In this document: positions 24,445 through 33,182 of the stretch, piece after piece
How positions within the stretch are numbered: position 1 is the first letter of the stretch
Layout: every line of letters begins with the position of its first letter
Assembly (NCBI RefSeq): GCF_042657365.1
Contig: NZ_JBHSKT010000009.1
Location: forward strand, 62,001-126,000
Reading direction: 5' to 3'
Source of the DNA: Adhaeribacter_A terreus
GTDB lineage: Bacteria > Bacteroidota > Bacteroidia > Cytophagales > Hymenobacteraceae
Length of the DNA stretch: 64,000 nucleotides
Program-made: the position numbers and the translations under genes
The notes under the pieces: model-generated
The model's input: the letters and a program-made list of their open reading frames with translations, nothing else
Told to the model about the DNA's origin: nothing
The model's database searches: none

Positions 24445-26382
24445 CTACCGGGAATAACTTCTTTTCCGGACCTTCGATTTTTTTGCCGGCACTTTTTTCT
24501 GGTTTAAAGCTACCGTTTTGGCTGGCGCCGGTTTTGCCAGTGCCGGTGCTAAAATAGGAAAAGTTAAGCCGGCGCCATATTTAAAATGGGTGTTTACGGT
24601 TACCGGTAGGCTTCCGCGTGGTTTCAGTTGCCCGAAAACTACTTTGGCTACAGCTTTTTGCACTGGCGTAATTTGCTGATAACCAACTATCAAAGCCCGC
24701 GCATTTTTCAATTCTTCGAACTGCGGCAAGGCATAAGCATTATCGAAAAATAGCACTACCGCTTTACCAGATCTTACCAGTTCGTTCAGAAAATCGGTTT
24801 CAGCTTTGCCGTAGCCTATATTGTTGCTGGGGCGCAGGCTTGGGCCGTAAATGCCAATCAGCAGTATGTCGTATTTTTTCAGGGCTTTGCGCAGGTTGCG
24901 GAATTCGCGGGCTTTAGTATTCTTCCGGTTAATGGTAAACGCCGGGGCCTGAATTTGTTCCTGCGCCAGTTTCTGAAAAACGGTAGGTTTTGAAGTGCCA
25001 AAACTGATGCTGGCAACCTTGGTTTTGCTTTTGTGAAGTTTCGTCCAGCTTAGCGGCAGCGTGTTTTTATGGTTTCGCAAAACGGTTACCGAAGCTTCGG
25101 CAAATTCCTGGTTCAGTTTATCAGATTCTACCGAATGCAGGTCGCCGTACAGGTGTTTGGTCTCGATGGGTTTGTATTGGTTCAGGCCTACCCAAAGCTT
25201 GGCTTTCAGCACTTTTTTGCAGCGCCGGTCTATTTCCGCCTGGCTTATTTCACCGCGTTTTATAGCTGCTTTTATTTCGCGCAAGGCCACCGGCACACTT
25301 ACCAATCGTTCCAGAATATCGTTACCGGCCTGCAATGCTTTTACTTCAGCCACGCCGGGCGGGTGGTATTTGGTTACGCCTTTCATCACCATGGCATCGG
25401 TAATTACCAAGCCTTTATAACCCAGATCGTGCTGCAGCAATTTGGTGGTAATGGGGTAAGAAAGCGTAGCCGGAATATTAGGAAGTTCGTCGAGCAGTGG
25501 AATATTCAAATGTGCCACCATTATACCACCCACGCCCTCTTTTATAAGCTCCCGGAAGGGGTAAAGTTCTAAAGAATCGAGCCGTTTGCGGGTAAAAGGC
25601 ACCACCGGCAAATCGAAATGCGAATCTACGTCGGTGTCGCCGTGGCCGGGGAAATGCTTGGCGCAGGCAATTACGCCGTTGTGCTGCATGCCTTTCATAA
25701 ACGCCACCGATTTTGCCGTTACAATTTCCTTGTTCTCGCCAAAAGCGCGGTAACTGATCACGGGGTTGGCCGGATTATTATTGATATCGGCTACGGGTGC
25801 AAAGTTCAGGTGCATACCCAAGCGGCGGAATTCATGGGCAATTTCGGCGCCCATTTTATAGGCAAAACTGTCGGTGCGGGCGGCGGCTAGCAACATGGGC
25901 AATGGATATTGTACGGCACTATCCAGTCGCATTCCCACACCACTTTCGGCATCCATGCTGAGCATGAGCGGCACTTTAGAAACGGCCTGTAATTTGTTGG
26001 TTAAACGCGCCTGCCGTATCGGCCCGCCCTGGAAAAAAATGATGCCGCCAACTTTGTATTTCTTCACCAGCATCAGCAGGTCTTTCTCGTACTTTTTCCC
26101 CTGGTTCGAATAGCCTTCCACGATCATGAGTTGGGCAATGCGTTCGTCGGGCGTAAGGGAATTAAAAACCGAATCTACCCATTTCGATTCGGTATTCAGG
26201 GCTTGCATAAAAGTGCCTTCCTGTATTTGTCTGGCGGTTTTTGGGTATTGCGGTTTGGGTTTTTCTACGGGCACAACCGGTTTCCGGCGGCAGCTACTGA
26301 ACGAAAGAAGCAGAATGGAGAAGCAAATAAAAGCACGGAAAAATGAAAATGACACTCTTCCAACCGGAACCAGGAAATACAT
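24445..26382 (-). CDS. Glycoside hydrolase family 3 lipoprotein (beta-N-acetylglucosaminidase-like)
   Basis: 645 residues. The signal peptide ends with the lipobox SFSSC at about 27-31. The GH3 N-terminal barrel has IAQLMIVEGYSNQG and the NagZ-type motif AKHFPGHGDTDVDSHFDLPV (His/Asp dyad loop). GLVITDAMVMKGV carries the nucleophile Asp. A C-terminal GH3 domain follows (VASISFGTSKPTVF...). Many Bacteroidota relatives have an additional serine beta-lactamase domain; this one ends before it. Its last 30 residues are Lys/Ala/Pro-rich and include codons formed by a dispersed motif copy. Expected role: removing GlcNAc from cell-wall or chitin fragments in the envelope. Confidence 0.92.
   Translation of the reverse strand: MYFLVPVGRVSFSFFRAFICFSILLLSFSSCRRKPVVPVEKPKPQYPKTARQIQEGTFMQALNTESKWVDSVFNSLTPDERIAQLMIVEGYSNQGKKYEKDLLMLVKKYKVGGIIFFQGGPIRQARLTNKLQAVSKVPLMLSMDAESGVGMRLDSAVQYPLPMLLAAARTDSFAYKMGAEIAHEFRRLGMHLNFAPVADINNNPANPVISYRAFGENKEIVTAKSVAFMKGMQHNGVIACAKHFPGHGDTDVDSHFDLPVVPFTRKRLDSLELYPFRELIKEGVGGIMVAHLNIPLLDELPNIPATLSYPITTKLLQHDLGYKGLVITDAMVMKGVTKYHPPGVAEVKALQAGNDILERLVSVPVALREIKAAIKRGEISQAEIDRRCKKVLKAKLWVGLNQYKPIETKHLYGDLHSVESDKLNQEFAEASVTVLRNHKNTLPLSWTKLHKSKTKVASISFGTSKPTVFQKLAQEQIQAPAFTINRKNTKAREFRNLRKALKKYDILLIGIYGPSLRPSNNIGYGKAETDFLNELVRSGKAVVLFFDNAYALPQFEELKNARALIVGYQQITPVQKAVAKVVFGQLKPRGSLPVTVNTHFKYGAGLTFPILAPALAKPAPAKTVALNQKKVPAKKSKVRKRSYSR
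24490..24519 (-). repeat. Dispersed 30-bp motif copy inside a CDS
   Basis: Sense-strand copy in the GH3 gene: AAAACGGTAGCTTTAAACC then AGAAAAAAGTG, translated as KTVALNQKKV in the low-complexity C-terminal tail. Confidence 0.75.
24976..25005 (+). repeat. Dispersed 30-bp motif copy inside a CDS
   Basis: AAAAACGGTAGGTTTTGAAG then TGCCAAAACTG, antisense within the GH3 C-terminal domain codons. Confidence 0.6.
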
Positions 26383-26410
26383 GAAGCGAAATAATTAGGT
26401 AATTGGGTTA

Positions 26411-26440
26411 CGGTTTTTGCGGCCGGAAAGATACCGTTTT
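26411..26440 (-). repeat. Dispersed 30-bp motif copy
   Basis: Minus strand: AAAACGGTATCTTTCCGG then CCGCAAAAACCG, just upstream of the GH3 start. Confidence 0.8.
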
Positions 26441-26663
26441 CCGCGGCAAATTCTGCCCTCGCAATATCCGGAAAATAAACCTTTGTTCAGAAATCTTCCG
26501 GCAAAATTATTCCTTTGCAAAGAAAATATATAACTGTTTAACCGCCGATAAATTTTGTAAAAGGCCTGAAGATTTAGTGAATTCCGGTTGTGTGCCTGTT
26601 AAGCGTGCGTACAAGTAAAATGACGGCCGGATTTTCCACGATGGCTTTAACGGGTTTTGAAGT

Positions 26664-27203
26664 ATGAAGAAAATATTATTGTTCATGTTGGTTTGTTTTT
26701 TTCTGAATCTGGAAAGCAGCCATGCAATTTTTGCGCAGATCGTAACGGAACAATCCAAAGTTACTTTCAGGGTGAGCCACATGACCGGCACTGTAGAAGG
26801 CACCATAACGGGCATGCAAGGCACGGTACAATTCGATGAAAATAACCTGGCCGCCAGCTACATGCAGGCAACCGTGGAAGCCGCAACGGTAAATACCGAA
26901 AACCGGGCCCGTGATTCTGATCTCCGGAAGGAAAAATTCTTTGATGCAGAGCGTTATCCGCAAATTAAATTTCAGTCGAAAAGCATTTCAAAAACCGCGG
27001 ACGGCTTTCAGGTAACCGGCGATTTAACTATTAAAGATCGTACCCGCGAAGTGAATATTCCGTTTAGCCGCGAACAGAAAGGAAACGAAGCAGTTTATAC
27101 GGGCAGTTTTACCCTGAATCGCAAAGATTATAACCTCGGAAAATCTGCATTTCCGCCCATGGGCAAAACCGTAAAAGTGGATATTCTGGCTGTGGTACGG
27201 TAA
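26664..27203 (+). CDS. YceI family periplasmic protein
   Basis: 179 residues. Signal peptide at about 1-25 (ending IFA-Q). The YceI lipocalin-like fold is shown by SKVTFRVSHMTGTVEGTITG, the long NTENRARDSDLRKEKFFDAE segment, YPQIKFQSKSI, FQVTGDLTIKDRTREVNIPF and TLNRKDYNLGKS. YceI proteins bind isoprenoid-type or other amphiphilic ligands in the periplasm. It lies 78 bp upstream of the YciE-like ferritin gene on the same strand, perhaps as a stress-related pair. Confidence 0.93.
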   Translation: MKKILLFMLVCFFLNLESSHAIFAQIVTEQSKVTFRVSHMTGTVEGTITGMQGTVQFDENNLAASYMQATVEAATVNTENRARDSDLRKEKFFDAERYPQIKFQSKSISKTADGFQVTGDLTIKDRTREVNIPFSREQKGNEAVYTGSFTLNRKDYNLGKSAFPPMGKTVKVDILAVVR

Positions 27204-27281
27204 TTTTATTTTTTTTGGGAACGCTTTTGGGTTAGCCGCGTATATGCAAGCCGAAGAAATTTTATAACCCAAAATATAGCT

Positions 27282-27773
27282 ATGTCTAAACTGAAAAACC
27301 TGGAAGAACTGTTTCATCACCAACTGAAAGATCTTTACAGCGCCGAAAAACAATTGCTGGAAGCGCTTCCGAAAATGGCTAAAAAGGCCCAGGATCCAAA
27401 ACTGAAAGCTGCTTTTGAAGCACATTTAACCGAAACCGAAGAACAGAAAGCCCGCATTGAGCAGATTTGCGAAAAGCTGGGCATCAGTCCGGGCCGCATG
27501 AAGTGCAAAGCCATGGAAGGCCTGATCGAAGAAGGGGAAGACATGATCCACGAAGATGCTGACCCGGATGTGAAAGACGCCGGTTTAATTGCTGAAGCGC
27601 AACGCATTGAGCACTACGAAATTTCAGGTTACGGCACAGCCGCGCATTACGCCGAACGTTTGGGTATGACCGATATTGCTAAAATTCTGCGTACTACTTT
27701 AGACGAAGAGCAGAATGCCGATACCAAACTGAATAAACTGGCAAAAGGCTATATCAACCAGCAAGCCATGTAA
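27282..27773 (+). CDS. YciE/YciF ferritin-like protein (DUF892)
   Basis: 163 residues, all helical and soluble. LEELFHHQLKDLYSAEKQLLE opens the DUF892 four-helix bundle. Glu/His pairs (EAHLTETEEQKARIEQI, EAQRIEHYEISGYG, LDEEQNADTKL) supply the di-iron type ligands. The MKCKAMEGLIEEGE segment is also typical. Proteins of this family are linked to stress responses; activity is not well defined. Confidence 0.93.
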   Translation: MSKLKNLEELFHHQLKDLYSAEKQLLEALPKMAKKAQDPKLKAAFEAHLTETEEQKARIEQICEKLGISPGRMKCKAMEGLIEEGEDMIHEDADPDVKDAGLIAEAQRIEHYEISGYGTAAHYAERLGMTDIAKILRTTLDEEQNADTKLNKLAKGYINQQAM

Positions 27774-27808
27774 GTTTCAGTTTTGAAAAGTAGAAATTGT
27801 TGAATTGA

Positions 27809-27842
27809 AAAAGCCTGCTTCAGAAACGGAGCAGGCTTTTTA
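27809..27842 (+). terminator. Intrinsic terminator
   Basis: AAAAAGCCTGCT / AGCAGGCTTTTT hairpin, about 35 bp after the YciE-like stop. Confidence 0.88.
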
Positions 27843-28141
27843 ATGGCTTTATGTTTGTATTGAAGATTTGCATTTTTTCGTCCCCCTTTGGAGGGGGTAG
27901 GGGGAGGATTTTTTACATTATCCGATAATTTTCAGAAATGCGTGAAATCCTCCCCCTACCCCCTCCAAAGGGGGACTTTTTCTTTCTGCGGAACTCTCCC
28001 CTTGAGGGGAGTTGGAGGGGTGTTTACACCTGTTGATTTTTATCAATTAACGTGTTTACACCCCTATGATCCCCTCAAGGGGAGAGTAAAATCTTCCCTG
28101 AATTCTCCAAATGGGGACCTTTACTTTCAAGCCTTTAGCTT
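27843..28141. repeat. Cluster of GC-rich hairpin repeats
   Basis: About 300 bp with no gene. It holds two CCCCCTTTGGAGG-type units in inverted orientation (27881-27908 and 27949-27976) and two shorter CCCCTTGAGGGG / CCCCTCAAGGGG palindromes (about 27994-28022 and 28060-28086). A direct repeat GTGTTTACACC occurs twice between the latter. This array probably marks a repeat insertion hotspot between convergent genes. Confidence 0.85.
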
Positions 28142-28837
28142 TTACCGGGTAGCATCTTTGGCATCGGCGGAGGCTTCGAGGGTTAAATATTCGGCTTGCA
28201 GGGTTTTGATCTTTAAGGCATCGGAAGTAGAAATGGCGTTGTCGATCTCGCGTTTGCGCTGGTTCAGTTCGCCGTAAACGTGGTCCACGTAATCCCAGTC
28301 TTCCTGTGTCCAGTTGCCTTTTTTAGCGCGCACGGCACCCATAAACGTGAGGTAAACTTCTTTTACGTTGGTAGCCGTTACGGTTTTAAAATTGCTGAAA
28401 TTGCCGAGCAAGGTGTTGCGCCAGGTAGTGAGTTTTGCATCGTCGAGCGGGCGGCTGGTGCGGGTATCGCGGCGGTTTTCCCAGGCTTCATAACGGGCTT
28501 TGGCGGCTTCGTATTCGCGGCGAGTATCGGCCGAAAAGCTGTCCATTTTAGCGTCTAATTGCGCACTGCGGGTTTTGAAATCTTCTTTAACCTGCGGCCA
28601 TTTTTCTTTGGCATTGCTGTCGGCCTGGTTGGTTTTATCGTTTACCCAGTCTTTAAAATCCCGGACTTCGTCGTCGGCTTTCGTTTTGGTGGTGGTTTCG
28701 GTGCGGCTTACGGTTACGGTATCGCGGTCGGTAGCTTCGGTGCTGGTTTCGGTGCGGGTAGTGCGTTCGCAACTGCTTAAACTGAACACTACCGCCGCGG
28801 AAAAGGCTATGGTTTTAAAGCAAAAAAGTGGTTTCAT
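28142..28837 (-). CDS. Helical lipoprotein, DUF6565-like or uncharacterised
   Basis: 231 residues from the Met of MKPLFCFKTIAF. The lipobox FSLSSC lies at about 18-23. The linker is Thr/Glu-rich (TRTETSTEATDRDTVTVSRT). The remainder is charged alpha-helix with regular Trp and Lys/Glu positions (VRDFKDWVNDKTNQADSNAK, YEAAKARYEAWENRRD), suggesting a coiled coil in the periplasm. A longer frame from 28885 places 16 residues before the signal peptide and is rejected. Family assignment is uncertain. A motif copy (28801-28831) coincides with the signal-peptide codons. Confidence 0.7.
   Translation of the reverse strand: MKPLFCFKTIAFSAAVVFSLSSCERTTRTETSTEATDRDTVTVSRTETTTKTKADDEVRDFKDWVNDKTNQADSNAKEKWPQVKEDFKTRSAQLDAKMDSFSADTRREYEAAKARYEAWENRRDTRTSRPLDDAKLTTWRNTLLGNFSNFKTVTATNVKEVYLTFMGAVRAKKGNWTQEDWDYVDHVYGELNQRKREIDNAISTSDALKIKTLQAEYLTLEASADAKDATR
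28801..28831 (+). repeat. Dispersed 30-bp motif copy inside a CDS
   Basis: AAAAGGCTATGGTTTTAAAG then CAAAAAAGTGG, antisense in the signal-peptide codons of the lipoprotein. Confidence 0.65.
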
Positions 28838-28913
28838 AGTTTCTGAAAATAGGTTTAAAATGAAGCAAGGTTCCAAGTGCATCAAACTCTGTTCAGCCCG
28901 AAAAGTTGCATCC

Positions 28914-28943
28914 GGGTTTTTCAGCCAATAAGCCTACCGTTTT
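28914..28943 (-). repeat. Dispersed 30-bp motif copy at a stop codon
   Basis: Minus strand: AAAACGGTAGGCTTATTGG then CTGAAAAACCC. It supplies the last codons and the stop of the membrane protein gene ending at 28921. Confidence 0.7.
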
Positions 28944-29772
28944 GCAGGAACAGCCGGAAAGCGGCCGCAATAATTACCAAAAGCACCAGCGCTGTTTGTG
29001 CCAGTCGCGTTTTTTTTGGCATTTCCACGGTTTCAGAAAAAAGATTTTGCTGGTTCAGAAAATATACGGGCAACAAGATCAGCATCAGCGTAAAAATCTG
29101 CAGCGATTCGTAATACTGCAGATCCGGAAATTTAAGCAGTACCAGGAAAAAACTTCCAAAAAGCCAGGGATGAATTACCGTAGCAGCCAGCATTTTAGCC
29201 CGGTTCTGAAATTGCATGAGTGAGATTGAATCGCAGGAAAACAGGAATGCCGGCGCCGCCAAAACGCCAATTCCCAGCAAAATAAGAATAAAAAAGAAAG
29301 CAACGAACCAAAGCGCTGTATCATTAAAACCGCTCCAGCGCAGGGCAAACCAGAAACCGCTTTTGGTAATAGTACCGGCAATTAAAGCCCCGAAAAACAA
29401 ATTACAGCCGTGCAGGAAAGTCCAGAGGAAAAACGTTTTCTGCAGTCCTCTTTTCTTCCGGACGATCATAAAAAAAACAGCTGCCAAAAATGCCAGCGCC
29501 AGTGCAACAGCCGGTCCGGCGGCATAAACCGAAACTACATCGGCGGAGCGCCAGGCGGCATCGGTAATTTTAAATTCGAGGTGGCCGGGGTGAAAAACGG
29601 TAGGGATGCGGGCCGAAAAAGCCGCGGCAACGGTAGCCAGTTGGGATGCGAGGTAGCAAAGCAGGTAAGCCAGCAAAAATAAAATGGTGCTGTTGGCGGC
29701 CACGGTGCGTTGCCTGCTGGCAGCCGGAGCCGGCGTAACCGGTTGATTCAGTACATCTTTGTTCGTTAGCAT
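28921..29772 (-). CDS. Multipass membrane protein of unknown function
   Basis: 283 residues with about seven hydrophobic segments (for example STILFLLAYLLCYLASQ, VVSVYAAGPAVALALAFLAA, ALWFVAFFFILILLGIGVLA, LFGSFFLVLLKF, LMLILLPVYFL, AQTALVLLVIIAAAFRLF). No catalytic motif was seen and the family is not recognised. It has an M50-peptidase-like size but no HExxH, so that is excluded. A motif copy lies at 29593-29622 in its N-terminal loop codons and another covers its stop codon. Confidence 0.72.
   Translation of the reverse strand: MLTNKDVLNQPVTPAPAASRQRTVAANSTILFLLAYLLCYLASQLATVAAAFSARIPTVFHPGHLEFKITDAAWRSADVVSVYAAGPAVALALAFLAAVFFMIVRKKRGLQKTFFLWTFLHGCNLFFGALIAGTITKSGFWFALRWSGFNDTALWFVAFFFILILLGIGVLAAPAFLFSCDSISLMQFQNRAKMLAATVIHPWLFGSFFLVLLKFPDLQYYESLQIFTLMLILLPVYFLNQQNLFSETVEMPKKTRLAQTALVLLVIIAAAFRLFLQNGRLIG
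29593..29622 (+). repeat. Dispersed 30-bp motif copy inside a CDS
   Basis: AAAAACGGTAGGGATGCGGG then CCGAAAAAGC, antisense within the membrane protein's first periplasmic loop (codons for ARIPTVFH). Confidence 0.7.
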
Positions 29773-29948
29773 AGGCAGGAAATGTTTATTCTCTTAACCT
29801 GAAAATCAGGTTGCGGGTTACTTTTTGAAGCCGGAAACATACTATTTTTAAAATATTTTTCATATCCGATTGGAAGTTATTTCCATTTCCCGATTACAAA
29901 CCTTAAATTTCCGGTTCATCATTTTTTTTTAGTTACAGACTCGCCCCT

Positions 29949-31646
29949 ATGAACCGTAACCACATTTTATGCAGCGCTTTAGCTGCTACCATGCTTTTTG
30001 CCTGCGAAAACAAACGCCCGGTGCAGGAAACCGAAAAAATTCCGAACGCCGCTAATTTACCCGCCGATACTACCGCTACGACTGACACCGTGCAAACCGC
30101 TACCATAGCCGAACGGGTGAAGCAATATGCGCCCGTGCGTTTAACCGCCGATCTGAGTAAGCTTACTGCCAAAGAAAAACAAATGATCCCGCTGCTGCTG
30201 GATTGCGCCAAAATTATGGACGATATTTTTAAGCAGCAGACCTATACCAATTACGATTCGCTGGTAAATGCCACCGCCGATGCCGACCTGAAACGTTACA
30301 TCGAAATGAATTATGGCCCCTGGGACCGCCTGAATGAAGATAAACCTTTTGTGCCAGGCGTAGGAGAGAAGCCCGAAGGCGCCAATTTCTACCCGGCCAA
30401 CATGACCAAAGCCGAATTTGAAAGCGCGAACCTTGCAGATAAAGCCAGCCAATACACCTTGCTGCGCCGCGATTCCAAAGGCAAATTGATCACGGTTCCG
30501 TATCGCACGGCTTATGCCACCCAGCTAAAAAAGGCTTCTGATTTGCTGAAAAAAGCGGCTGCTTTAGCCGAAGATAAAGGCCTGAAAAATTACCTGACTT
30601 TACGCGCTGATGCTTTATTAACCGATAAATACCAACCCAGCGACCTGGCCTGGATGGACATGAAAACCAATACCCTGGATTTTGTAGTTGGGCCGATCGA
30701 GGTTTATGAAGACAAGCTTTTCGGTTACAAAGCCGCGCACGAAGCCTACATTTTGGTGAAAGACAAAGACTGGAGCAAGAAGCTGGAAAAATACGCCGCC
30801 ACGTTACCGGAATTACAAAAAGGCTTGCCGGTTCCGGCCAAATACAAAGCTGAAAAACCGGGCACCGATGCTGACTTAAATGCTTACGATGTACTTTATT
30901 ATGCGGGCCACGCCAATACCGGCGGCAAAACCATTGCCATAAACCTGCCCAACGACGAAGAGGTACAGCTGAAAAAAGGTGCGCGCCGCCTGCAACTTAA
31001 AAATGCCATGCGCGCCAAATTCGATAAGATCTTAATGCCGATAGGAAATATGCTGATTGCGGAAGACCAGCGCAAACACCTGACTTTCGATGCGTTTTTT
31101 GCTACCACTATGTTCCACGAAGTGGCGCACGGTTTGGGTATAAAGAAAACGGTGAATGGCAAAGGCCTGGTGCGCGAAGCTTTGAAAGAACAAGGTTCCG
31201 GCATTGAAGAAGGAAAAGCCGATATTCTGGGTCTGTATATGATCACGCAGCTGCACAAAAAAGGCATGATCGAAGGCGATCTGAAAGATTATTATACCAC
31301 GTTCCTGGCCAGCGTAATTCGTTCGGTTCGTTTCGGTGCCGGCGAGGCGCACGGTGCGGCCAATATGGTTCGCTTCAATTATTTTGCTGAACAAGGTGCT
31401 TTTCAGCGCGATGCTAAAACCGGCACCTACCGCGTAGATTACGCCAAAATGGAAACTGCCATGAACAAGCTTTCCGAAATTCTGCTTACGCTTCAAGGCA
31501 ACGGCGATTACGAAGGCGTGAAAAAACTCTTCAGTGAAGAAGGCAGAGTTGGCGCAGACTTACAAAAAGACCTAGACCGCCTGCAAAAAGCCAATATTCC
31601 GGTAGACGTTACTTTCGAACAAGGCAAAGAAGTACTGGGATTGTAA
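29949..31646 (+). CDS. M49-like zinc hydrolase lipoprotein (DPP III-related)
   Basis: 565 residues. The lipobox LFAC lies at about 16-19. The catalytic segment FHEVAHGLG (about residue 395) gives HExxH, and GSGIEEGKADILGLYM about 30 residues later gives the third zinc ligand and EExxA(D/E) motif known from dipeptidyl peptidase III (M49). Classical DPP III has HExxGH with one extra residue; here the motif is the shorter HExxH. RSVRFGAGEAHGAANMVRF is the substrate-cleft strand. Family knowledge suggests a peptidase or a nonpeptidase relative in the periplasm; substrate is unknown. Confidence 0.82.
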   Translation: MNRNHILCSALAATMLFACENKRPVQETEKIPNAANLPADTTATTDTVQTATIAERVKQYAPVRLTADLSKLTAKEKQMIPLLLDCAKIMDDIFKQQTYTNYDSLVNATADADLKRYIEMNYGPWDRLNEDKPFVPGVGEKPEGANFYPANMTKAEFESANLADKASQYTLLRRDSKGKLITVPYRTAYATQLKKASDLLKKAAALAEDKGLKNYLTLRADALLTDKYQPSDLAWMDMKTNTLDFVVGPIEVYEDKLFGYKAAHEAYILVKDKDWSKKLEKYAATLPELQKGLPVPAKYKAEKPGTDADLNAYDVLYYAGHANTGGKTIAINLPNDEEVQLKKGARRLQLKNAMRAKFDKILMPIGNMLIAEDQRKHLTFDAFFATTMFHEVAHGLGIKKTVNGKGLVREALKEQGSGIEEGKADILGLYMITQLHKKGMIEGDLKDYYTTFLASVIRSVRFGAGEAHGAANMVRFNYFAEQGAFQRDAKTGTYRVDYAKMETAMNKLSEILLTLQGNGDYEGVKKLFSEEGRVGADLQKDLDRLQKANIPVDVTFEQGKEVLGL

Positions 31647-31864
31647 TTTGCTGATTCTTTAATGTGCTATTTGTCATTCTGAGCAACGCCGCGGAAACTA
31701 TTGGGTACTCCAATGGAATTTAAGCAAAGCAATAAATTCCTTTCGTGCAGGTTCGTTATGCGAAAGTTCCCTCTAGAGCTACGCTCGCAAGTTTCGTGCT
31801 ACCTCGTACTCACTTGTGTTCGGGATGACAATGAGGCAATTGAAAATGCTATCATATTCACTTA
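31647..31864. repeat. MITE-like intergenic element
   Basis: Within this gap, 31671-31682 (TTGTCATTCTGA) and 31820-31831 (TCGGGATGACAA) are imperfect terminal inverted repeats, 10 of 12 matching, that delimit about 160 bp without a reading frame. Part of the same sequence (TTTGTCATTCTGA) also starts the gap after the tex gene near 9513. Confidence 0.5.
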
Positions 31865-31904
31865 AAAAAGTAAAGGCCGGAAAAACTTCCGGCCTTTACT
31901 TTTT
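31865..31904. terminator. Bidirectional intrinsic terminator
   Basis: Perfect 18-bp stem with core AAAGGCCGGAA / TTCCGGCCTTT and a 4-nt loop, between the convergent M49-like and cyclophilin genes. Confidence 0.92.
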
Positions 31905-31957
31905 ATTAGATTTCAATGGCTGAAACAAGCACATCAGCACATAAAAAAATTAGCACA

Positions 31958-32425
31958 TTATTTATCTTCTACATTCGTAACCGTGATCTTCTGAATACGG
32001 TCGCCAGCTTTGATCTGATCGATTACGTCTAAACCTTCTACTACTTTACCGAAGCAAGTATGTACGCGGTCTAGGTGGGCAGTATTTTTACGGCTGTGGC
32101 AAACGAAGAACTGCGAACCACCAGTATTGCGGCCAGCGTGCGCCATAGAAAGTACACCACGATCGTGGAACTGATTTTCGCCTGTAAGTTCGCAATCAAT
32201 TTTGTAACCTGGGCCGCCAGTGCCTGGTACGCCTTTTGCGCCTTCGCGGGAATTTGGGCATCCGCCTTGAATCACGAAATCAGGAATTACGCGGTGAAAA
32301 GATAATCCGTCGTAGAAGCCTTTTTCGGCTAAATCAACAAAATTCTGAACCGTTTTCGGGGCATCTTTCTCGTAGAATTCTACTTTCATGGTGCCTTTGT
32401 CGGTGATAATTTCGGCTGTTTTCAT
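31958..32425 (-). CDS. Cyclophilin-type peptidylprolyl isomerase
   Basis: 155 residues, cytoplasmic (no signal peptide). FHRVIPDFVIQGGCPN carries the catalytic Arg, and SMAHAGRNTGGSQFFVCH holds the cyclophilin core QFF motif; CFGKVVEGLDVID closes the fold. It catalyses cis-trans isomerisation of Xaa-Pro bonds during folding. The Trp of cyclosporin binding is replaced by His (NTAHLDRVHTCFG), as is common for short bacterial forms. It lies 20 bp downstream of the membrane protein gene on the same strand. Confidence 0.95.
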   Translation of the reverse strand: MKTAEIITDKGTMKVEFYEKDAPKTVQNFVDLAEKGFYDGLSFHRVIPDFVIQGGCPNSREGAKGVPGTGGPGYKIDCELTGENQFHDRGVLSMAHAGRNTGGSQFFVCHSRKNTAHLDRVHTCFGKVVEGLDVIDQIKAGDRIQKITVTNVEDK

Positions 32426-32445
32426 ATAATTAAATTATTATGGAA

Positions 32446-33087
32446 TTAATTGGCAAGCTGAATTTCAGATTGCTTTTGTTTAAGTTGTTTCAGTGCGGCA
32501 ATTGCGCGATATAAGGTAAATACAATAACCATTCGCATAATAAGGCCGGAACTTGGGTTTACACTTCCTTCGTTCTGAGAGGCAAAATAAATGCTTAAGC
32601 CGTAGTCCAGGATCCAGAAACTGATAGAAGCAATGAGGGCGGCCATTGAGCGTTTTTTTATGCCGTAGGCCAGTGCCATGATCAGTAAACCGGTAAAAAC
32701 AGTTTCAAGTCCCATACCTAAACGCAGCAGCACCTCAGCGGGCCAGAAAATTGCAATAAAACCCAATACGAAATTTAAAGCGCCCAGGATAAGAGAAAGT
32801 TTAAACGCCTGCTCCACTACCGTAGCCGGGTGCGTGGCACTGCCGGAAAGTGGCTCGTTGTTTACCAGAACTTCCAGTTGCGGCATAAAACTGCCTTTCA
32901 GTTTTACGCTCACCACCTTATTGTCGGGAAGCGTAAATTCCTGGCCTTGCAGCAATCCTTTTTTGGTAGTAATTTCCCCAACGAGTTGGTCGAGGTAGGC
33001 GATCTTCAGGTTTTTCCAGTTAAAGCCCCAGGTTAGCGTTATGGTTTCTGTCGGGTTGTTATTCAGGAAAAAGGTTTGTTGGGCCAT
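32446..33087 (-). CDS. Uncharacterised membrane protein with soluble N-domain
   Basis: 213 residues. Residues 1-85 are beta-rich and hydrophilic (TLTWGFNWKNLKIAYLDQLV, FTLPDNKVVSVKLKGSF). Then come four hydrophobic segments (FKLSLILGALNFVLGFIAIF, MGLETVFTGLLIMALAYGI, MAALIASISFWILDYGLSIYF, LIMRMVIVFTLYRAIAAL). No motif is recognised; there is a Lys/Gln-rich C-terminus. It probably forms an operon with the cyclophilin gene. Confidence 0.72.
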   Translation of the reverse strand: MAQQTFFLNNNPTETITLTWGFNWKNLKIAYLDQLVGEITTKKGLLQGQEFTLPDNKVVSVKLKGSFMPQLEVLVNNEPLSGSATHPATVVEQAFKLSLILGALNFVLGFIAIFWPAEVLLRLGMGLETVFTGLLIMALAYGIKKRSMAALIASISFWILDYGLSIYFASQNEGSVNPSSGLIMRMVIVFTLYRAIAALKQLKQKQSEIQLAN

Positions 33088-33182
33088 AAAAGGGAGGTTT
33101 TAAAAAGCGATCGCTTAACAAAGATAAGGATTTATGCTTAAAACGGAGGTTTTCGGCTGGGCTCCATGTGGTGCTTTCCGTT

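Noticed and set aside
27881..27976. Short repeats considered as CRISPR units
   Set aside because: Only two inverted copies and no regular spacers of equal length or cas genes nearby.
31495..31522. GGCAACGG within the M49-like gene
   Set aside because: It lies in coding sequence and the base at the -10 position does not fit YGWM at 17-nt spacing.
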